Shown piece by piece: positions 55,063-63,827 of a stretch of 64,000 bases of DNA; position 1 is the stretch's first letter; each line of letters opens with the position of its first letter. A model generated the notes under the pieces. The model saw nothing but the letters and a program-made list of their open reading frames with translations. It was not told where the DNA came from and ran no database searches. Made by a program: the position numbers and the translations under genes. Source of the DNA: Pseudomonadota bacterium (GTDB taxonomy: Bacteria > Pseudomonadota > Gammaproteobacteria > Steroidobacterales > Steroidobacteraceae); the NCBI GenBank assembly GCA_023423065.1, contig JAFAGC010000076.1, positions 62,001-126,000 on the forward strand, given 5' to 3'.

Positions 55063-55800
55063 ATGATCTCCTTCGAAAACGTCGCGAAGCGCTACCCGAA
55101 CGGACGCGAAGCCCTCGCGGGGGTGTCGTTCGAGATCGAGCCGGGCGAATTCGTATTCCTCACCGGCCGCTCCGGCGCGGGCAAGAGCAGCGTGCTCAAG
55201 CTGATCGCGCTGCTCGAGCGCCCGAGCCGCGGCGTGGTCACCGTCGCGGGACAGAACACCGGCAAGATCCGCCCGGGAAAGATCCCGGCGTTTCGCCGCG
55301 CGATCGGCGTCGTGTTCCAGGATCACAAGCTGCTGCTCGACCGGCCCATCTACGACAACGTCGCGTTGCCGCTGGTCGTCGCGGGCACGCCGCTCAAGGA
55401 GATCGACCGGCGCGTTCGCGCGGCGCTCGACCAGGTCGGGTTGTTAGGCCGGGAGCGTTCCTCGCCGCTCGAGTTGTCGGTGGGCGAACAGCAGCGCGTG
55501 GGCATCGCGCGCGCCGTCATCAGCAAACCGCAGCTGCTGATCGCCGACGAGCCCACGGGCAATCTCGACCCCGCGCTGTCGGTCGAGGTCATGCGGGTCT
55601 TCAAGCGATTCCAGGAGGTCGGCGTAACCGTCGTGGTCGCGTCTCACGATCCGAATCTCGTGCAGCAGTTCGGGCAGCGTGAAATCGTGCTCGACGGCGG
55701 GCGCATCGCCTCCGACATCCTGCATGCCGCGCACGGCGGGCGGATGACCGCCAAGGCTCCCGAGCTGGCCGATCTTCCCAGCATCGACCTGCGCACATGA
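55063..55800 (+). CDS. ftsE: Cell division ATP-binding protein FtsE
   Basis: 245 residues. Walker A is GRSGAGKSSVLK, the Q-loop is FQDHKLL and Walker B is LLIADEPTGNLD. The ABC signature reads LSVGEQQRV rather than LSGGEQQRV, a Gly-to-Val change in a nearly invariant motif. FtsEX regulates septal murein hydrolases rather than acting as a pump. The C-terminus extends about 25 residues beyond E. coli FtsE. It starts 12 nt after ftsY and overlaps ftsX by ATGA. Confidence 0.97.
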   Translation: MISFENVAKRYPNGREALAGVSFEIEPGEFVFLTGRSGAGKSSVLKLIALLERPSRGVVTVAGQNTGKIRPGKIPAFRRAIGVVFQDHKLLLDRPIYDNVALPLVVAGTPLKEIDRRVRAALDQVGLLGRERSSPLELSVGEQQRVGIARAVISKPQLLIADEPTGNLDPALSVEVMRVFKRFQEVGVTVVVASHDPNLVQQFGQREIVLDGGRIASDILHAAHGGRMTAKAPELADLPSIDLRT

Positions 55801-56726
55801 GCGGCGCGGTTTCCTCGTATTTCACCCGCCACGTGCAGGCGTTGTTCGGCGCGATGGGCCGGCTGGCGCGCACGCCGCTCGCCACGCTGCTCACGATGAT
55901 CGTCATCGGCGTCGCGCTCGCGCTGCCCGCGGGCCTGGGCCTGGTCGTCGACAATCTGCGGCAGGCCGCGGGCGGCGCCAGCAACGCGGTCGATTTCACC
56001 GTGCACTTCAAGCTCGGCACGCCGATGGAACGCGTGCGCCAGATCGCGACCGCCGCCGGCCAGCGCGCCGAAGTCGAATCCGTCAAGGTGACGAGCGCCG
56101 ACGACGCGCTCGAGGAATTCAAACGCCTGTCGGGCTTCGGCGATGCGCTGAGCGCGCTCGAGAGCAACCCGCTGCCGCCCCACATCGTCGTGCGGCCCGT
56201 GATCGATGCGAACGGTCCCGCCGGCGTCGAATCGTTGAGTCGCTATTTCAATGCCTTTCCGGAAGTCGAGATCGTGCAGCTCGACCTCGACTGGATTCGC
56301 CGGCTGCACTCGTTGCTCGAGGTGCTGCGCCGCGCCCTGTGGGTGGTCATCGCGGTCCTCGGAGTGGGCGTGGTCGCGGTGATCGGCAACACGATCCGCC
56401 TCGAGATCCAGCAGCGCCGCCCGGAAATCGAGGTGACCAAACTCGTGGGCGGTTCGAATGCCTTCGTGCGCCGGCCCTTCCTGTACACAGGCCTGCTTTA
56501 CGGTCTCGGCGGTGCGTTGCTCGCCGCCCTGATCGTCTTCAGCGGCATGACCTACCTCGACCAGGCAGTCGGGGACCTCGCGGCCCAATACGGCAGCCAG
56601 TTCCGGCTGGCGGGCCTCGAGGACCGGGATATCGGCCGCCTGGCGGGGGTCGGAGCCGTACTCGGGTGGCTGGGGGCCTTCGTGTCCACCGGCAAGCACC
56701 TGCGGCGGATCGAGCCCCGCGCCTGA
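55797..56726 (+). CDS. ftsX: Cell division protein FtsX
   Basis: 309 residues. The first helix (about 25-47, ATLLTMIVIGVALALPAGLGL) is followed by a periplasmic loop (about 60-170) and three helices in the C-terminal half. It carries the FtsX marks FKRLSGFGDALSALESNPLP, EIQQRRPEIEVTKLVGGS and FVRRPFLYTGLLYG. It works with FtsE to control peptidoglycan hydrolysis at the septum. Confidence 0.97.
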   Translation: MSGAVSSYFTRHVQALFGAMGRLARTPLATLLTMIVIGVALALPAGLGLVVDNLRQAAGGASNAVDFTVHFKLGTPMERVRQIATAAGQRAEVESVKVTSADDALEEFKRLSGFGDALSALESNPLPPHIVVRPVIDANGPAGVESLSRYFNAFPEVEIVQLDLDWIRRLHSLLEVLRRALWVVIAVLGVGVVAVIGNTIRLEIQQRRPEIEVTKLVGGSNAFVRRPFLYTGLLYGLGGALLAALIVFSGMTYLDQAVGDLAAQYGSQFRLAGLEDRDIGRLAGVGAVLGWLGAFVSTGKHLRRIEPRA

Positions 56727-56783
56727 CCGGAACTCAAGCTTATAGATCAATAACTTGTGGTTCTGACGGAACCGGCCAGGGCA

Positions 56784-56810
56784 TTAGCACTCTAAGAGCC
56801 CGACTGCTAA
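56784..56810 (+). promoter_or_regulatory. CIRCE element (HrcA operator) upstream of rpoH
   Basis: TTAGCACTC-N9-GACTGCTAA. The CIRCE consensus is TTAGCACTC-N9-GAGTGCTAA, so one base of 18 differs and the spacer is exactly 9. It overlaps a possible promoter (TTAGCA, 18 nt, TAATAT), so HrcA binding would repress rpoH. It lies 62 nt before the rpoH start, after ftsX. Confidence 0.85.
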
Positions 56811-56822
56811 TATCCAGACCAA

Positions 56823-56836
56823 GCCGCGAAAGCGGC
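56823..56836 (+). promoter_or_regulatory. GNRA-capped hairpin in the rpoH leader
   Basis: GCCGC-GAAA-GCGGC forms a five-pair stem with a stable GAAA tetraloop in the 5' leader, 20 nt before AGGAGG (56856-56861). It may affect rpoH mRNA folding; no thermosensor fold is evident. Confidence 0.45.
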
Positions 56837-56871
56837 CTGTTCAACTGATCGCCTCAGGAGGTTTCGTACAG

Positions 56872-57756
<885 letters not shown>

Positions 57757-57777
57757 CATCCGTTCGACAGTGACCGG

Positions 57778-57808
57778 ACGGCGGCCCTCGTGGCCGCCGT
57801 TTTTTTTT
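57778..57808 (+). terminator. Rho-independent terminator after rpoH
   Basis: ACGGCGGCC (57778-57786) and GGCCGCCGT (57792-57800) form a perfect nine-pair stem with a 5-nt loop and a run of T to 57808. Confidence 0.95.
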
Positions 57809-57865
57809 GCGCGCTGCAATGCATCGAGAATCGTCGACGGATCGGTCGGCGACCGCGGGGAAAAG

Positions 57866-57881
57866 CGTGACGTGCGTCACA
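57866..57881. promoter_or_regulatory. CRP/Clp-like site upstream of the PEP-CTERM gene
   Basis: CGTGA-CGTGCG-TCACA differs by one base from TGTGA-N6-TCACA. It stands 121 nt before the PEP-CTERM start, in an otherwise featureless gap after the rpoH terminator. Confidence 0.5.
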
Positions 57882-58001
57882 CGGCGTAGGCGGGAAATCC
57901 CTGGGTGTCGGCCGGCGCCGATGGCGCGTGGGAACGCGCGCCGGCAGCCTTCGAACGAGTAGTCAGAGAGCATGACCTCAAGGTCAAGAAAGGTCTCGGT
58001 C

Positions 58002-58370
58002 ATGCGCAAACTACTCCCTCTCGCCGTCTGCCTCCTCGGCATCGGCACCAGTCACGCCGGTCTCATGTTCGAGCGCGGTGTCGACCGCATCCGCGACGAG
58101 GCCAGGGCCACTCTCGCCAGCGCCTCGGGCTGGAAAGCGAACGATGTCAGCGTCGCGGAACTGCAGCGCGCCAGCGTTCAGCCGCTGACTAACTACGGCT
58201 CCATCAAGCGCGAGTACATCAAGTTCTCCTGGGCAGAACGCAGCGACCGGGCCAGTGCCGTCACGGCGACCCCCGTGGTGGAACACTCGGTGCCGGAACC
58301 CGGCACCCTCACGCTGCTGGCGCTCGGCCTCATCGCCGTCGGCGCCGTCCGGCGCCGCCCCGCTCGCTGA
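58002..58370 (+). CDS. Small PEP-CTERM sorting-domain protein
   Basis: 122 residues from ATG at 58002. A signal peptide (about 1-19, ending TSHA), a short mature part with no known domain, and a C-terminal PEP-CTERM tail: VPEPGTLTLLALGLIAVGAV followed by basic RRRPAR. Such proteins are recognised by an exosortase, cut near the PEP motif and placed at the surface or in extracellular matrix. The exosortase itself is not in this window. A CRP-like site upstream and a strong terminator downstream mark a single-gene unit. Confidence 0.88.
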   Translation: MRKLLPLAVCLLGIGTSHAGLMFERGVDRIRDEARATLASASGWKANDVSVAELQRASVQPLTNYGSIKREYIKFSWAERSDRASAVTATPVVEHSVPEPGTLTLLALGLIAVGAVRRRPAR

Positions 58371-58389
58371 AGCGACTGCATTTCGCGAT

Positions 58390-58418
58390 AAAAACCCCGG
58401 CCACGTGCCGGGGTTTTT
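58390..58418 (+). terminator. Rho-independent terminator after the PEP-CTERM gene
   Basis: AAAAACCCCGG (58390-58400) pairs with CCGGGGTTTTT (58408-58418) around a 7-nt loop. Confidence 0.93.
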
Positions 58419-58479
58419 CTTTTCATCACCTAAGATTTTGTGGGTTGTACGTGCCGGCGGACGGTGAATTAATAGTCGG

Positions 58480-59295
58480 ATGAATGCGAGCAGTCTGAAT
58501 CCGCAGCGCGAGCAGATGGCGGACGAATCCATGATTCGTACGCTGGCCGCGCAGACCGAGGCGATCTGGCCGCAGGAAAAGCGGCTGCTGGATCTCTACC
58601 GCCTGCCCCCCGCCGCACGCGTTCTCGACGTCGGCGCCGGCACTGGAGAGTTCGGCGCGCGCGTGGCGGAAACCCATCCGCAGATGCACGTGACCGGTGT
58701 CGAACTACTGGCGACCTCGGTGGAGCACGCGCGCCGGCGGCATTCGCGGTTCGCGCCGCGCCTCACCTTCGAAATCGGCGACGCATTCCATCTCGCGCAA
58801 CCCGACGACAGCTTCGATCTCGTCGCGAATCGCCACATGATCCAGTCGGTGCCGCACGCCGACCGGATCATCGCGGAGCTGGTGCGCGTCACGAAGCCCG
58901 GCGGTCACGTTCACGTGCTCGCCGAGGACTACATGATGTTGCACATGATGTCCGGCCCGCTCGATTCGGACGAGTTCTGGCGCAGAGGCCCGGTCGAATT
59001 CGGGGTGCGCACCGGTACGGATGCGCGAATCGGCCGCCGCACGTGGACGTTGATGCGCGCCGCGGGCCTCAAGGACGTACGCGTGGACTACGTGATCGTC
59101 GATACCCTGCGCGTGCCGCGCCGCGTGTTCGCGGACATCATCACGGCGTGGCGCGACGGATACGTCGACGCCCTGTCCACTGCGACTTTTCCGCCGGCAC
59201 TCGTGAGGCAGCACTTCGACGAAATCATCGCGAGCATCCTGAATCCCGAGCACTACGCGGTCTGGCACGTGCCGATCGTTTCCGGCACCAAATAG
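58480..59295 (+). CDS. Class I SAM-dependent methyltransferase
   Basis: 271 residues. Motif I is VLDVGAGTGEFGARV, motif II region VTGVELLATSVEHARR, then FEIGDAFHLAQPDDSFDLVA and VTKPGGHVHVLAEDYM. The N-terminal 35 residues are helical. It belongs to the methyltransf_25/11 type acting on small molecules or lipids. No partner gene identifies the substrate: it lies alone between a terminator and a convergent hairpin. Confidence 0.85.
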   Translation: MNASSLNPQREQMADESMIRTLAAQTEAIWPQEKRLLDLYRLPPAARVLDVGAGTGEFGARVAETHPQMHVTGVELLATSVEHARRRHSRFAPRLTFEIGDAFHLAQPDDSFDLVANRHMIQSVPHADRIIAELVRVTKPGGHVHVLAEDYMMLHMMSGPLDSDEFWRRGPVEFGVRTGTDARIGRRTWTLMRAAGLKDVRVDYVIVDTLRVPRRVFADIITAWRDGYVDALSTATFPPALVRQHFDEIIASILNPEHYAVWHVPIVSGTK

Positions 59296-59298
59296 AAA

Positions 59299-59326
59299 GG
59301 GGGACAGACCCGCGGGTCCGTCCCCC
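59299..59326. terminator. Hairpin between convergent genes, related to the 14-kb element ends
   Basis: GGGGGACAGACCC (59299-59311) pairs with GGGTCCGTCCCCC (59314-59326), 12 of 13 positions, with only GC between. It can end transcription from both sides. The core GGGGACAGACC is the same word found at the inner ends of the 14.0-14.5 kb element, so it may be a remnant. Confidence 0.65.
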
Positions 59327-59347
59327 TCCACGATCGAACTACTTACT

Positions 59348-60028
59348 TCAGCCCTGCGTGATCGGCTGCAGCTTGAGCTCCACGCGCCGGTTCTGCTGCT
59401 TGCCATCCGGAGTCGTGTTGGGCGCGATCGGGCGCGACTCGCCGAAGCCGAGCACGACGATGCGCTGGTGGTTCACGCCGCGCGACTGCAGGTAGCTGCC
59501 CACCGAGTTCGCGCGATCCTGCGAAAGTCGCATGTTGTAGTCATCGGCGCCATCGCTGTCCGTGTGACCTTCGACGTCGATGAGCGTCTTGTCGAATTCC
59601 TTGAGAACCAGCGAGACCGAATCGAGGACCTTGTAGAAGCTCGCGTTGAGATCGGCGCTCGCGGTCTTGAACGTGATGTTGCCGGGCATGTTGAGAATCA
59701 GGTTGTCGCCGTTGCGCGTTACGGAAACGCCGGTGCCCTGCAGCTGCGCGCGCAGCTTGGCTTCCTGCTTGTCCATGTAGGCGCCGACTCCCGCGCCGGT
59801 GAGCGCGCCCACGCCCGCACCGATGAGCGCGCGCTCGCGGCGCTCCTTGGAGTTGTCGCCGGTCAACGCACCCAGCACCGCACCGGCGGCCGCGCCGATG
59901 CCGGCGCCCTTGGTCGCCTTGTTCACCTTCGTCTCGCCGGTATATGCATCGGTGGTCTGGCAGCCGGCGACCGTGAAGGAAGCGGCTACGACCAGTAGCA
60001 GAGTGCGAGCGAGGATCGATGTCTTCAT
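59348..60028 (-). CDS. OmpA-family lipoprotein with glycine-zipper domain
   Basis: 226 residues; AAGGAG six bases before ATG 60028 fixes the start. The lipoprotein signal ends at Cys23 (FTVAGCQTT). A glycine-zipper region (about 42-88, GAGIGAAAGAVLGAL and GAGVGALTGAGVGAY) is followed by an OmpA peptidoglycan-binding domain (about 110-222) with LIDVEGHTDSDGADDYNMRL, RANSVGSYL and NRRVELKL. It probably links the outer membrane to the wall. It stands alone on the minus strand. Confidence 0.93.
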   Translation of the reverse strand: MKTSILARTLLLVVAASFTVAGCQTTDAYTGETKVNKATKGAGIGAAAGAVLGALTGDNSKERRERALIGAGVGALTGAGVGAYMDKQEAKLRAQLQGTGVSVTRNGDNLILNMPGNITFKTASADLNASFYKVLDSVSLVLKEFDKTLIDVEGHTDSDGADDYNMRLSQDRANSVGSYLQSRGVNHQRIVVLGFGESRPIAPNTTPDGKQQNRRVELKLQPITQG

Positions 60029-60127
60029 GCGTTTCTCCTTATCGGGAATTCCTGCCAAACCATACGGGCGTGCATCTGAACGCCTTATGAACTCCAGAAC
60101 CGTGCGCTGGTTCTCAGTCGCCGCCCA

Positions 60128-60652
60128 TCAATCGACGGCTTCGGGAGAAGCCGGCGGAGTGGTTGCGCGCTCATAGCCCCGCGGCCTGATCGCGACGGTA
60201 TTGCGGACGACGGTGCAGCGCACGCCGTCGGACCGGAAGAATCCGTATTCGAACGTCGGTGTGGCGCGCCCCGCGTGTTCCAGTTCCATCCTAATTTCGT
60301 GTTCCTTCTCCGGCGTAAGGGAAAATCTCATCTCGAGGTCGGAATTTCCGCCGTGTTCGAAGGAGATGCTCATGGCCCGCGTCCAGACCGAGTATCCCTT
60401 GAAAACCCGCGCGCAGGCGATCGCCGCGATCGGGTCGGCGAGCGCGGCCTGGTAGCCGCCGAACATCACGCCGCCCGGATTCCGGGACCGCGCGTTCAAC
60501 GGTAGCTTGATCCGCACGCTGCGCCAACCGTCGCCGATTTCCATCACCTTGATGCGCATCGGGATGAACGGCGGATAGAGCTCGAGCAGGCGGGCATCGG
60601 AAAGCCATCCGCTGCGAGACATGAAACGCATGAATCGCGCCGCGAGCCGCAT
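60128..60652 (-). CDS. DUF4442 hot-dog fold protein (thioesterase-like)
   Basis: 174 residues. The hot-dog pattern is visible in SVRIKLPLNARSRNPGGVMFGGYQAALADPIAAIACA, where the N..N/GGxxFGG stretch lines the active helix, and later FEYGFFRSDG and VRNTVAIRPRGYE. DUF4442 proteins are predicted acyl-CoA thioesterases. No signal peptide is present. It is divergent from the Mpo1-like gene (65 nt). Confidence 0.83.
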   Translation of the reverse strand: MRLAARFMRFMSRSGWLSDARLLELYPPFIPMRIKVMEIGDGWRSVRIKLPLNARSRNPGGVMFGGYQAALADPIAAIACARVFKGYSVWTRAMSISFEHGGNSDLEMRFSLTPEKEHEIRMELEHAGRATPTFEYGFFRSDGVRCTVVRNTVAIRPRGYERATTPPASPEAVD

Positions 60653-60717
60653 GCCTTCTCCCTGCTGGTGAGTCCGTATTGTTGCAGAGCCCGGGCGCCG
60701 GGCGTAGGTTTCGCGGC

Positions 60718-61185
60718 ATGCGCACGATCGAACAATGGTTTGGCGAATACGGCGAAAGTCACACGCATCCGCGCAATGAATTGCTGCACTTCATCTGCGT
60801 ACCCGCCATCGTCATGACGGTCATCGGATTCCTCTGGTCGATTCCGGTACCGGCCGCCTTCGCGGCGGTATCGCCCTGGCTCAACTGGGCGAGCATCGTC
60901 ACTACCCTCGCGATCGTCTACTACTTCTCGCTGTCGGCCACGCTCGGAATCGGCGCCGCCGTCGCCCTCGTCGCGCTGCTCGCGGTTGTTAGCTGGCTGG
61001 ATACGCTGGCCTGGCCATTGTGGCTGACCTGCGCAGTCATTTTCGTGGTCGCCTGGATCGGCCAGTTCATCGGCCACGCGATCGAAGGCAAGCGGCCGTC
61101 CTTCTTCAAGGACGTGCAGTTCCTGCTGATCGGGCCCTTGTGGCTGCTCGGGCACCTGTACCGGAGACTCGGAATCTCCTACTGA
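60718..61185 (+). CDS. Mpo1-like (DUF962) membrane protein
   Basis: 155 residues with four helices. RTIEQWFGEYGESHTHPRNE with HxHPxN, HFICVPAIVMTVIGFLW and FIGHAIEGKRPSFFKDVQFLLIGPLWL match DUF962, whose yeast member Mpo1 is an iron-dependent 2-hydroxy fatty acid dioxygenase. The histidines (HTHP, GH..EG) are the putative metal ligands. Whether bacterial members act on hydroxy fatty acids is unproven. It precedes gcdH by 23 nt and may share its transcript. Confidence 0.9.
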   Translation: MRTIEQWFGEYGESHTHPRNELLHFICVPAIVMTVIGFLWSIPVPAAFAAVSPWLNWASIVTTLAIVYYFSLSATLGIGAAVALVALLAVVSWLDTLAWPLWLTCAVIFVVAWIGQFIGHAIEGKRPSFFKDVQFLLIGPLWLLGHLYRRLGISY

Positions 61186-61208
61186 GGGCAGTGGCGTATG
61201 ATCGCGCC

Positions 61209-62366
61209 ATGCTGAATCCCCTCGATTTATACGACGTCCGCGCCCTGCTGACGGAAGACGAACGCGCCGTGCAGGACTCTGTCGGACGTTTCGTCGACGA
61301 GAAGGTCATCCCGATCATCCAGGAGTGCTTCGAGAAGCACCACTTCCCGAAGGAGCTCATCCCCGAGATCGCCGAGCTCGGATTGTTAGGCTCGTCGATC
61401 GAGGGATACGACTGCGCCGGCCTGAACTCCGTCAGCTACGGGCTCATCTGCCAGGAGCTCGAACGCGGCGACTCCGGCATCCGCAGTTTCGTCTCCGTGC
61501 AGAGCTCGCTGTGCATGTATCCCATCTACGCGTTCGGCAGCGACGAGCAGAAGTCGCGCTGGCTGCCGGACATGGCGCGCGGCAGGAAGATAGGCTGCTT
61601 CGGCCTGACCGAGCCGCACGGCGGCTCCGATCCCGCCAACATGAAGACCCACGCGAAAAAGAAGGGCGGCGACTGGGTCATCAACGGCTCGAAGATGTGG
61701 ATCACCAACGGCGCCATCGCCGACCTGTGCATCTGCTGGGCGATGACGGACGACGGCATCCGCGGTTTCATCGTCGAGAAGGGCATGAAGGGATTCTCGG
61801 CGCCCGAGATCGAACGCAAGTTCTCGCTGCGCGCCTCGGTGACGTCGGCGCTGTTCTTCGACAACGTCGTCGTGCCCGAAACGAACCTGCTGCCGGGCGT
61901 GAAAGGGCTGAAGGGTCCGCTCTCCTGCCTGACGCAGGCGCGTTACGGAATCACCTGGGGCGTCATCGGCGCGGCCCAGGCCTGCCTCGCGCAGCTCATC
62001 GACTACACGAAGACGCGCGAGCTGTTCGGCAAGCCGCTCGCGGCGACCCAGGCGATCCAGCTGCGGCTCGCGGAGATGGCGCGCAAGATCACGACCGCCC
62101 AACTACTCTCGCACCAGCTCGGCCGCCTCAAGGACCAGGGCAGGATGCAGCCGCCGCAGGTTTCGCTTGCCAAGTGGAACAACTGCCGCATGGCGCTCGA
62201 CATCGCGCGCGACTGCCGCGACATGCTCGGCGGCTCGGGGATCAGCGCGGAATACGTGCCGATCAGGCACGCGCTCAACCTGGAGAGCGTGATCACCTAT
62301 GAAGGCACCGAGACCATTCATCAGCTCACGATCGGGCGCGAGCTGACGGGCATCAATGCTTTTTAG
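61209..62366 (+). CDS. gcdH: Glutaryl-CoA dehydrogenase
   Basis: 385 residues. It aligns by eye to human GCDH throughout: GIRSFVSVQSSLCMYPIYAF, GCFGLTEPHGGSDPANM, GTKMWITN-type FAD segment, GIRGFIVEKGMKGFSAP, FSLRASVTSALFFDN, LQLGRLKDQ-like and DMLGGSGISAEY. The catalytic base is Glu365 in TYEGTETIHQ. It oxidises and decarboxylates glutaryl-CoA to crotonyl-CoA in lysine/tryptophan or aromatic breakdown. No other pathway genes are nearby. Confidence 0.95.
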   Translation: MLNPLDLYDVRALLTEDERAVQDSVGRFVDEKVIPIIQECFEKHHFPKELIPEIAELGLLGSSIEGYDCAGLNSVSYGLICQELERGDSGIRSFVSVQSSLCMYPIYAFGSDEQKSRWLPDMARGRKIGCFGLTEPHGGSDPANMKTHAKKKGGDWVINGSKMWITNGAIADLCICWAMTDDGIRGFIVEKGMKGFSAPEIERKFSLRASVTSALFFDNVVVPETNLLPGVKGLKGPLSCLTQARYGITWGVIGAAQACLAQLIDYTKTRELFGKPLAATQAIQLRLAEMARKITTAQLLSHQLGRLKDQGRMQPPQVSLAKWNNCRMALDIARDCRDMLGGSGISAEYVPIRHALNLESVITYEGTETIHQLTIGRELTGINAF

Positions 62367-62386
62367 GCGCAAGCGCCACGACGGAA

Positions 62387-62407
62387 ACGCGGCCGAGGCG
62401 GCCGCGT
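62387..62407. terminator. GC hairpin between convergent gcdH and GST genes
   Basis: ACGCGGCCG (62387-62395) and CGGCCGCGT (62399-62407) pair perfectly around AGG. There is no T-tract, so it is a weak terminator or a stabilising hairpin. Confidence 0.5.
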
Positions 62408-62432
62408 CCGTGAAGTAACCAAGACCGGATAG

Positions 62433-63071
62433 CTAGGTTACTGGCGTGAAAAAGGGCGTACGGGTTTCCTGAAACGCCGGCATCGCCTCGCAGCGCGCGG
62501 CCAGTGTCGCGAGCGACTGGAACATGACGGGATCGGCCGCGACCCGCAGCGCGTCGTTGCAGAACGTGAACGCGCACACCGCCGTGATGTCGGCCTGCGA
62601 CATGCGCTTCCCGACCAGCCACTGCGACACGCCGCGCTCTCCGATGTAACGGTCGATCGCCGCCAGCGATGCGTTCATCTGCGTGCGCAGTCGATCGAGC
62701 CACGGCGGGTGCCGCTTCGCTTCCGGGCGGAACACGCCCTCGTAAACCTGCAGCACGCCTTTCTCGGCCGCGCCCGTGGCCATGGCCATGAGATTCAACG
62801 CGAGACGGCGATCGGCTCCCGTACGCGGCATCAGCGCGCGCTCGGGTCCGACGAGCTCATCGATGTACTCGAGGATCGCCGAGGATTCGAACAGGCTTTC
62901 GTTGCGCCCGATCACGAGCGTGGGCACCCGACCCAGCGGGTTGTATTCGCGGATGCGGTCGAAATCCCTGCCCACCGACCAATTGGCATGTTCGAAGGGC
63001 AGATCGAGCAGCTTCAGCGTGATCGCGACCCGCCGCACGAACGGCGAATCGAACATTCCTATCAGCAGCAT
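62433..63071 (-). CDS. Glutathione S-transferase family protein
   Basis: 212 residues. The thioredoxin-like N-terminal domain starts LLIGMFDSPFVRRVAITLKL with Ser9 at the usual activating position, followed by NPLGRVPTLVI and the glutathione-binding ESSAILEYIDE. The helical C-terminal domain (about 90-205) has LVGKRMSQADITAVCAFTF (N-capping S..D motif). The substrate is unknown. It follows the L7/L12-like gene by 6 nt on the same strand. Confidence 0.93.
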   Translation of the reverse strand: MLLIGMFDSPFVRRVAITLKLLDLPFEHANWSVGRDFDRIREYNPLGRVPTLVIGRNESLFESSAILEYIDELVGPERALMPRTGADRRLALNLMAMATGAAEKGVLQVYEGVFRPEAKRHPPWLDRLRTQMNASLAAIDRYIGERGVSQWLVGKRMSQADITAVCAFTFCNDALRVAADPVMFQSLATLAARCEAMPAFQETRTPFFTPVT

Positions 63072-63077
63072 GAGACC

Positions 63078-63362
63078 TCAAGGCGGCGCGAAGTAGCGAG
63101 CATATATCGCCGCGCCCGCGATCGACACGGCCGCGAGTAGTAAGACATGAACGATCCGGCGGCGGGACTCGCGGCGCTGGGTGTCGAGCTGCACGCCGAG
63201 CATCGGATCGTTGGCGATGTGCGCGTCCACGCGCTTGCGGGCTTCCCGGGTGCTCACGCCTTCGGACTCCCGCACGACCTTCACGGCCTCGGAGAGCTTG
63301 CCTTCGGTGAGCAGCGTCGCCGCCTCGAGCGAAATTTCCCTGATGCGCCTGTCGGCACGCAT
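63078..63362 (-). CDS. L7/L12 C-terminal-like domain membrane protein
   Basis: 94 residues from ATG at 63362. Residues 10-48 (AATLLTEGKLSEAVKVVRES, GVSTREARKRVDAHIAND) resemble the C-terminal domain of ribosomal L7/L12 (helix, Gly-Lys turn, EAIKxYREATGLGLKEAKxAVE pattern). A basic stretch and one C-terminal helix (about 70-90, IVHVLLLAAVSIAGAAIYA) follow. A tail-anchored form of this domain occurs in uncharacterised bacterial proteins. It is not ribosomal L12 itself. Probably co-transcribed with the GST gene. Confidence 0.6.
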   Translation of the reverse strand: MRADRRIREISLEAATLLTEGKLSEAVKVVRESEGVSTREARKRVDAHIANDPMLGVQLDTQRRESRRRIVHVLLLAAVSIAGAAIYARYFAPP

Positions 63363-63424
63363 CAGCACACCGCCCAACCCGTCGCGGGGGCGCCGCGCGT
63401 TGCTCCATCAAGGAGGAAAGTCAT

Positions 63425-63820
63425 ATGCAGAGTCCGTCCCACGTTGCCGAGCCGCAGCTCAATGCCACTCCATTGATCGACGTGTTGCTGGTCTTGCTCG
63501 TGATGCTGATCTTCACGCTGCCGATCGCGACACACGCCGTGAAACTCAATTTGCCACATGGGCCCGGCATGTCGCCACCGCCGCCGACGGTGCGAATCAC
63601 GATCGAATCCGACGGGGCCATCTACTGGGACGACGCAAGGGTGGAGTCGCCGGCCTCTCTCGCGCCGCGCTTCCAGGCGGTGGCGAGTCAGCAGATTCCG
63701 CCACTGGTTCGCGTCATTCCCGACAGACGCGCGCGATACGAGATCGTCGCGCAGGTACTGGCTGCCGCGCAGCGAGCGCACGTCGAACGGCTCGCCATCG
63801 CGCCGGTGGCCGACACCTAG
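63425..63820 (+). CDS. ExbD/TolR family protein
   Basis: 131 residues. AGGAGG stands just upstream. One N-terminal helix holds the proton-pathway Asp in NATPLIDVLLVLLVMLIFTL, followed by a periplasmic domain with VRITIESDGAIYWDD and the pairing region IPDRRARYEIVAQVLAAAQ. ExbD couples the inner-membrane proton motive force to TonB. No exbB or tonB gene lies beside it here, so it could serve another motor. The large TonB receptor at 20 kb would need such a system. Confidence 0.92.
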   Translation: MQSPSHVAEPQLNATPLIDVLLVLLVMLIFTLPIATHAVKLNLPHGPGMSPPPPTVRITIESDGAIYWDDARVESPASLAPRFQAVASQQIPPLVRVIPDRRARYEIVAQVLAAAQRAHVERLAIAPVADT

Positions 63821-63827
63821 GCGGCGC

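Noticed and set aside
56735..56766. SigmaE-type promoter before rpoH (GGAACTC ... TCTGA)
   Set aside because: The spacing between the two boxes is about 26 nt, far too long for a sigmaE promoter.
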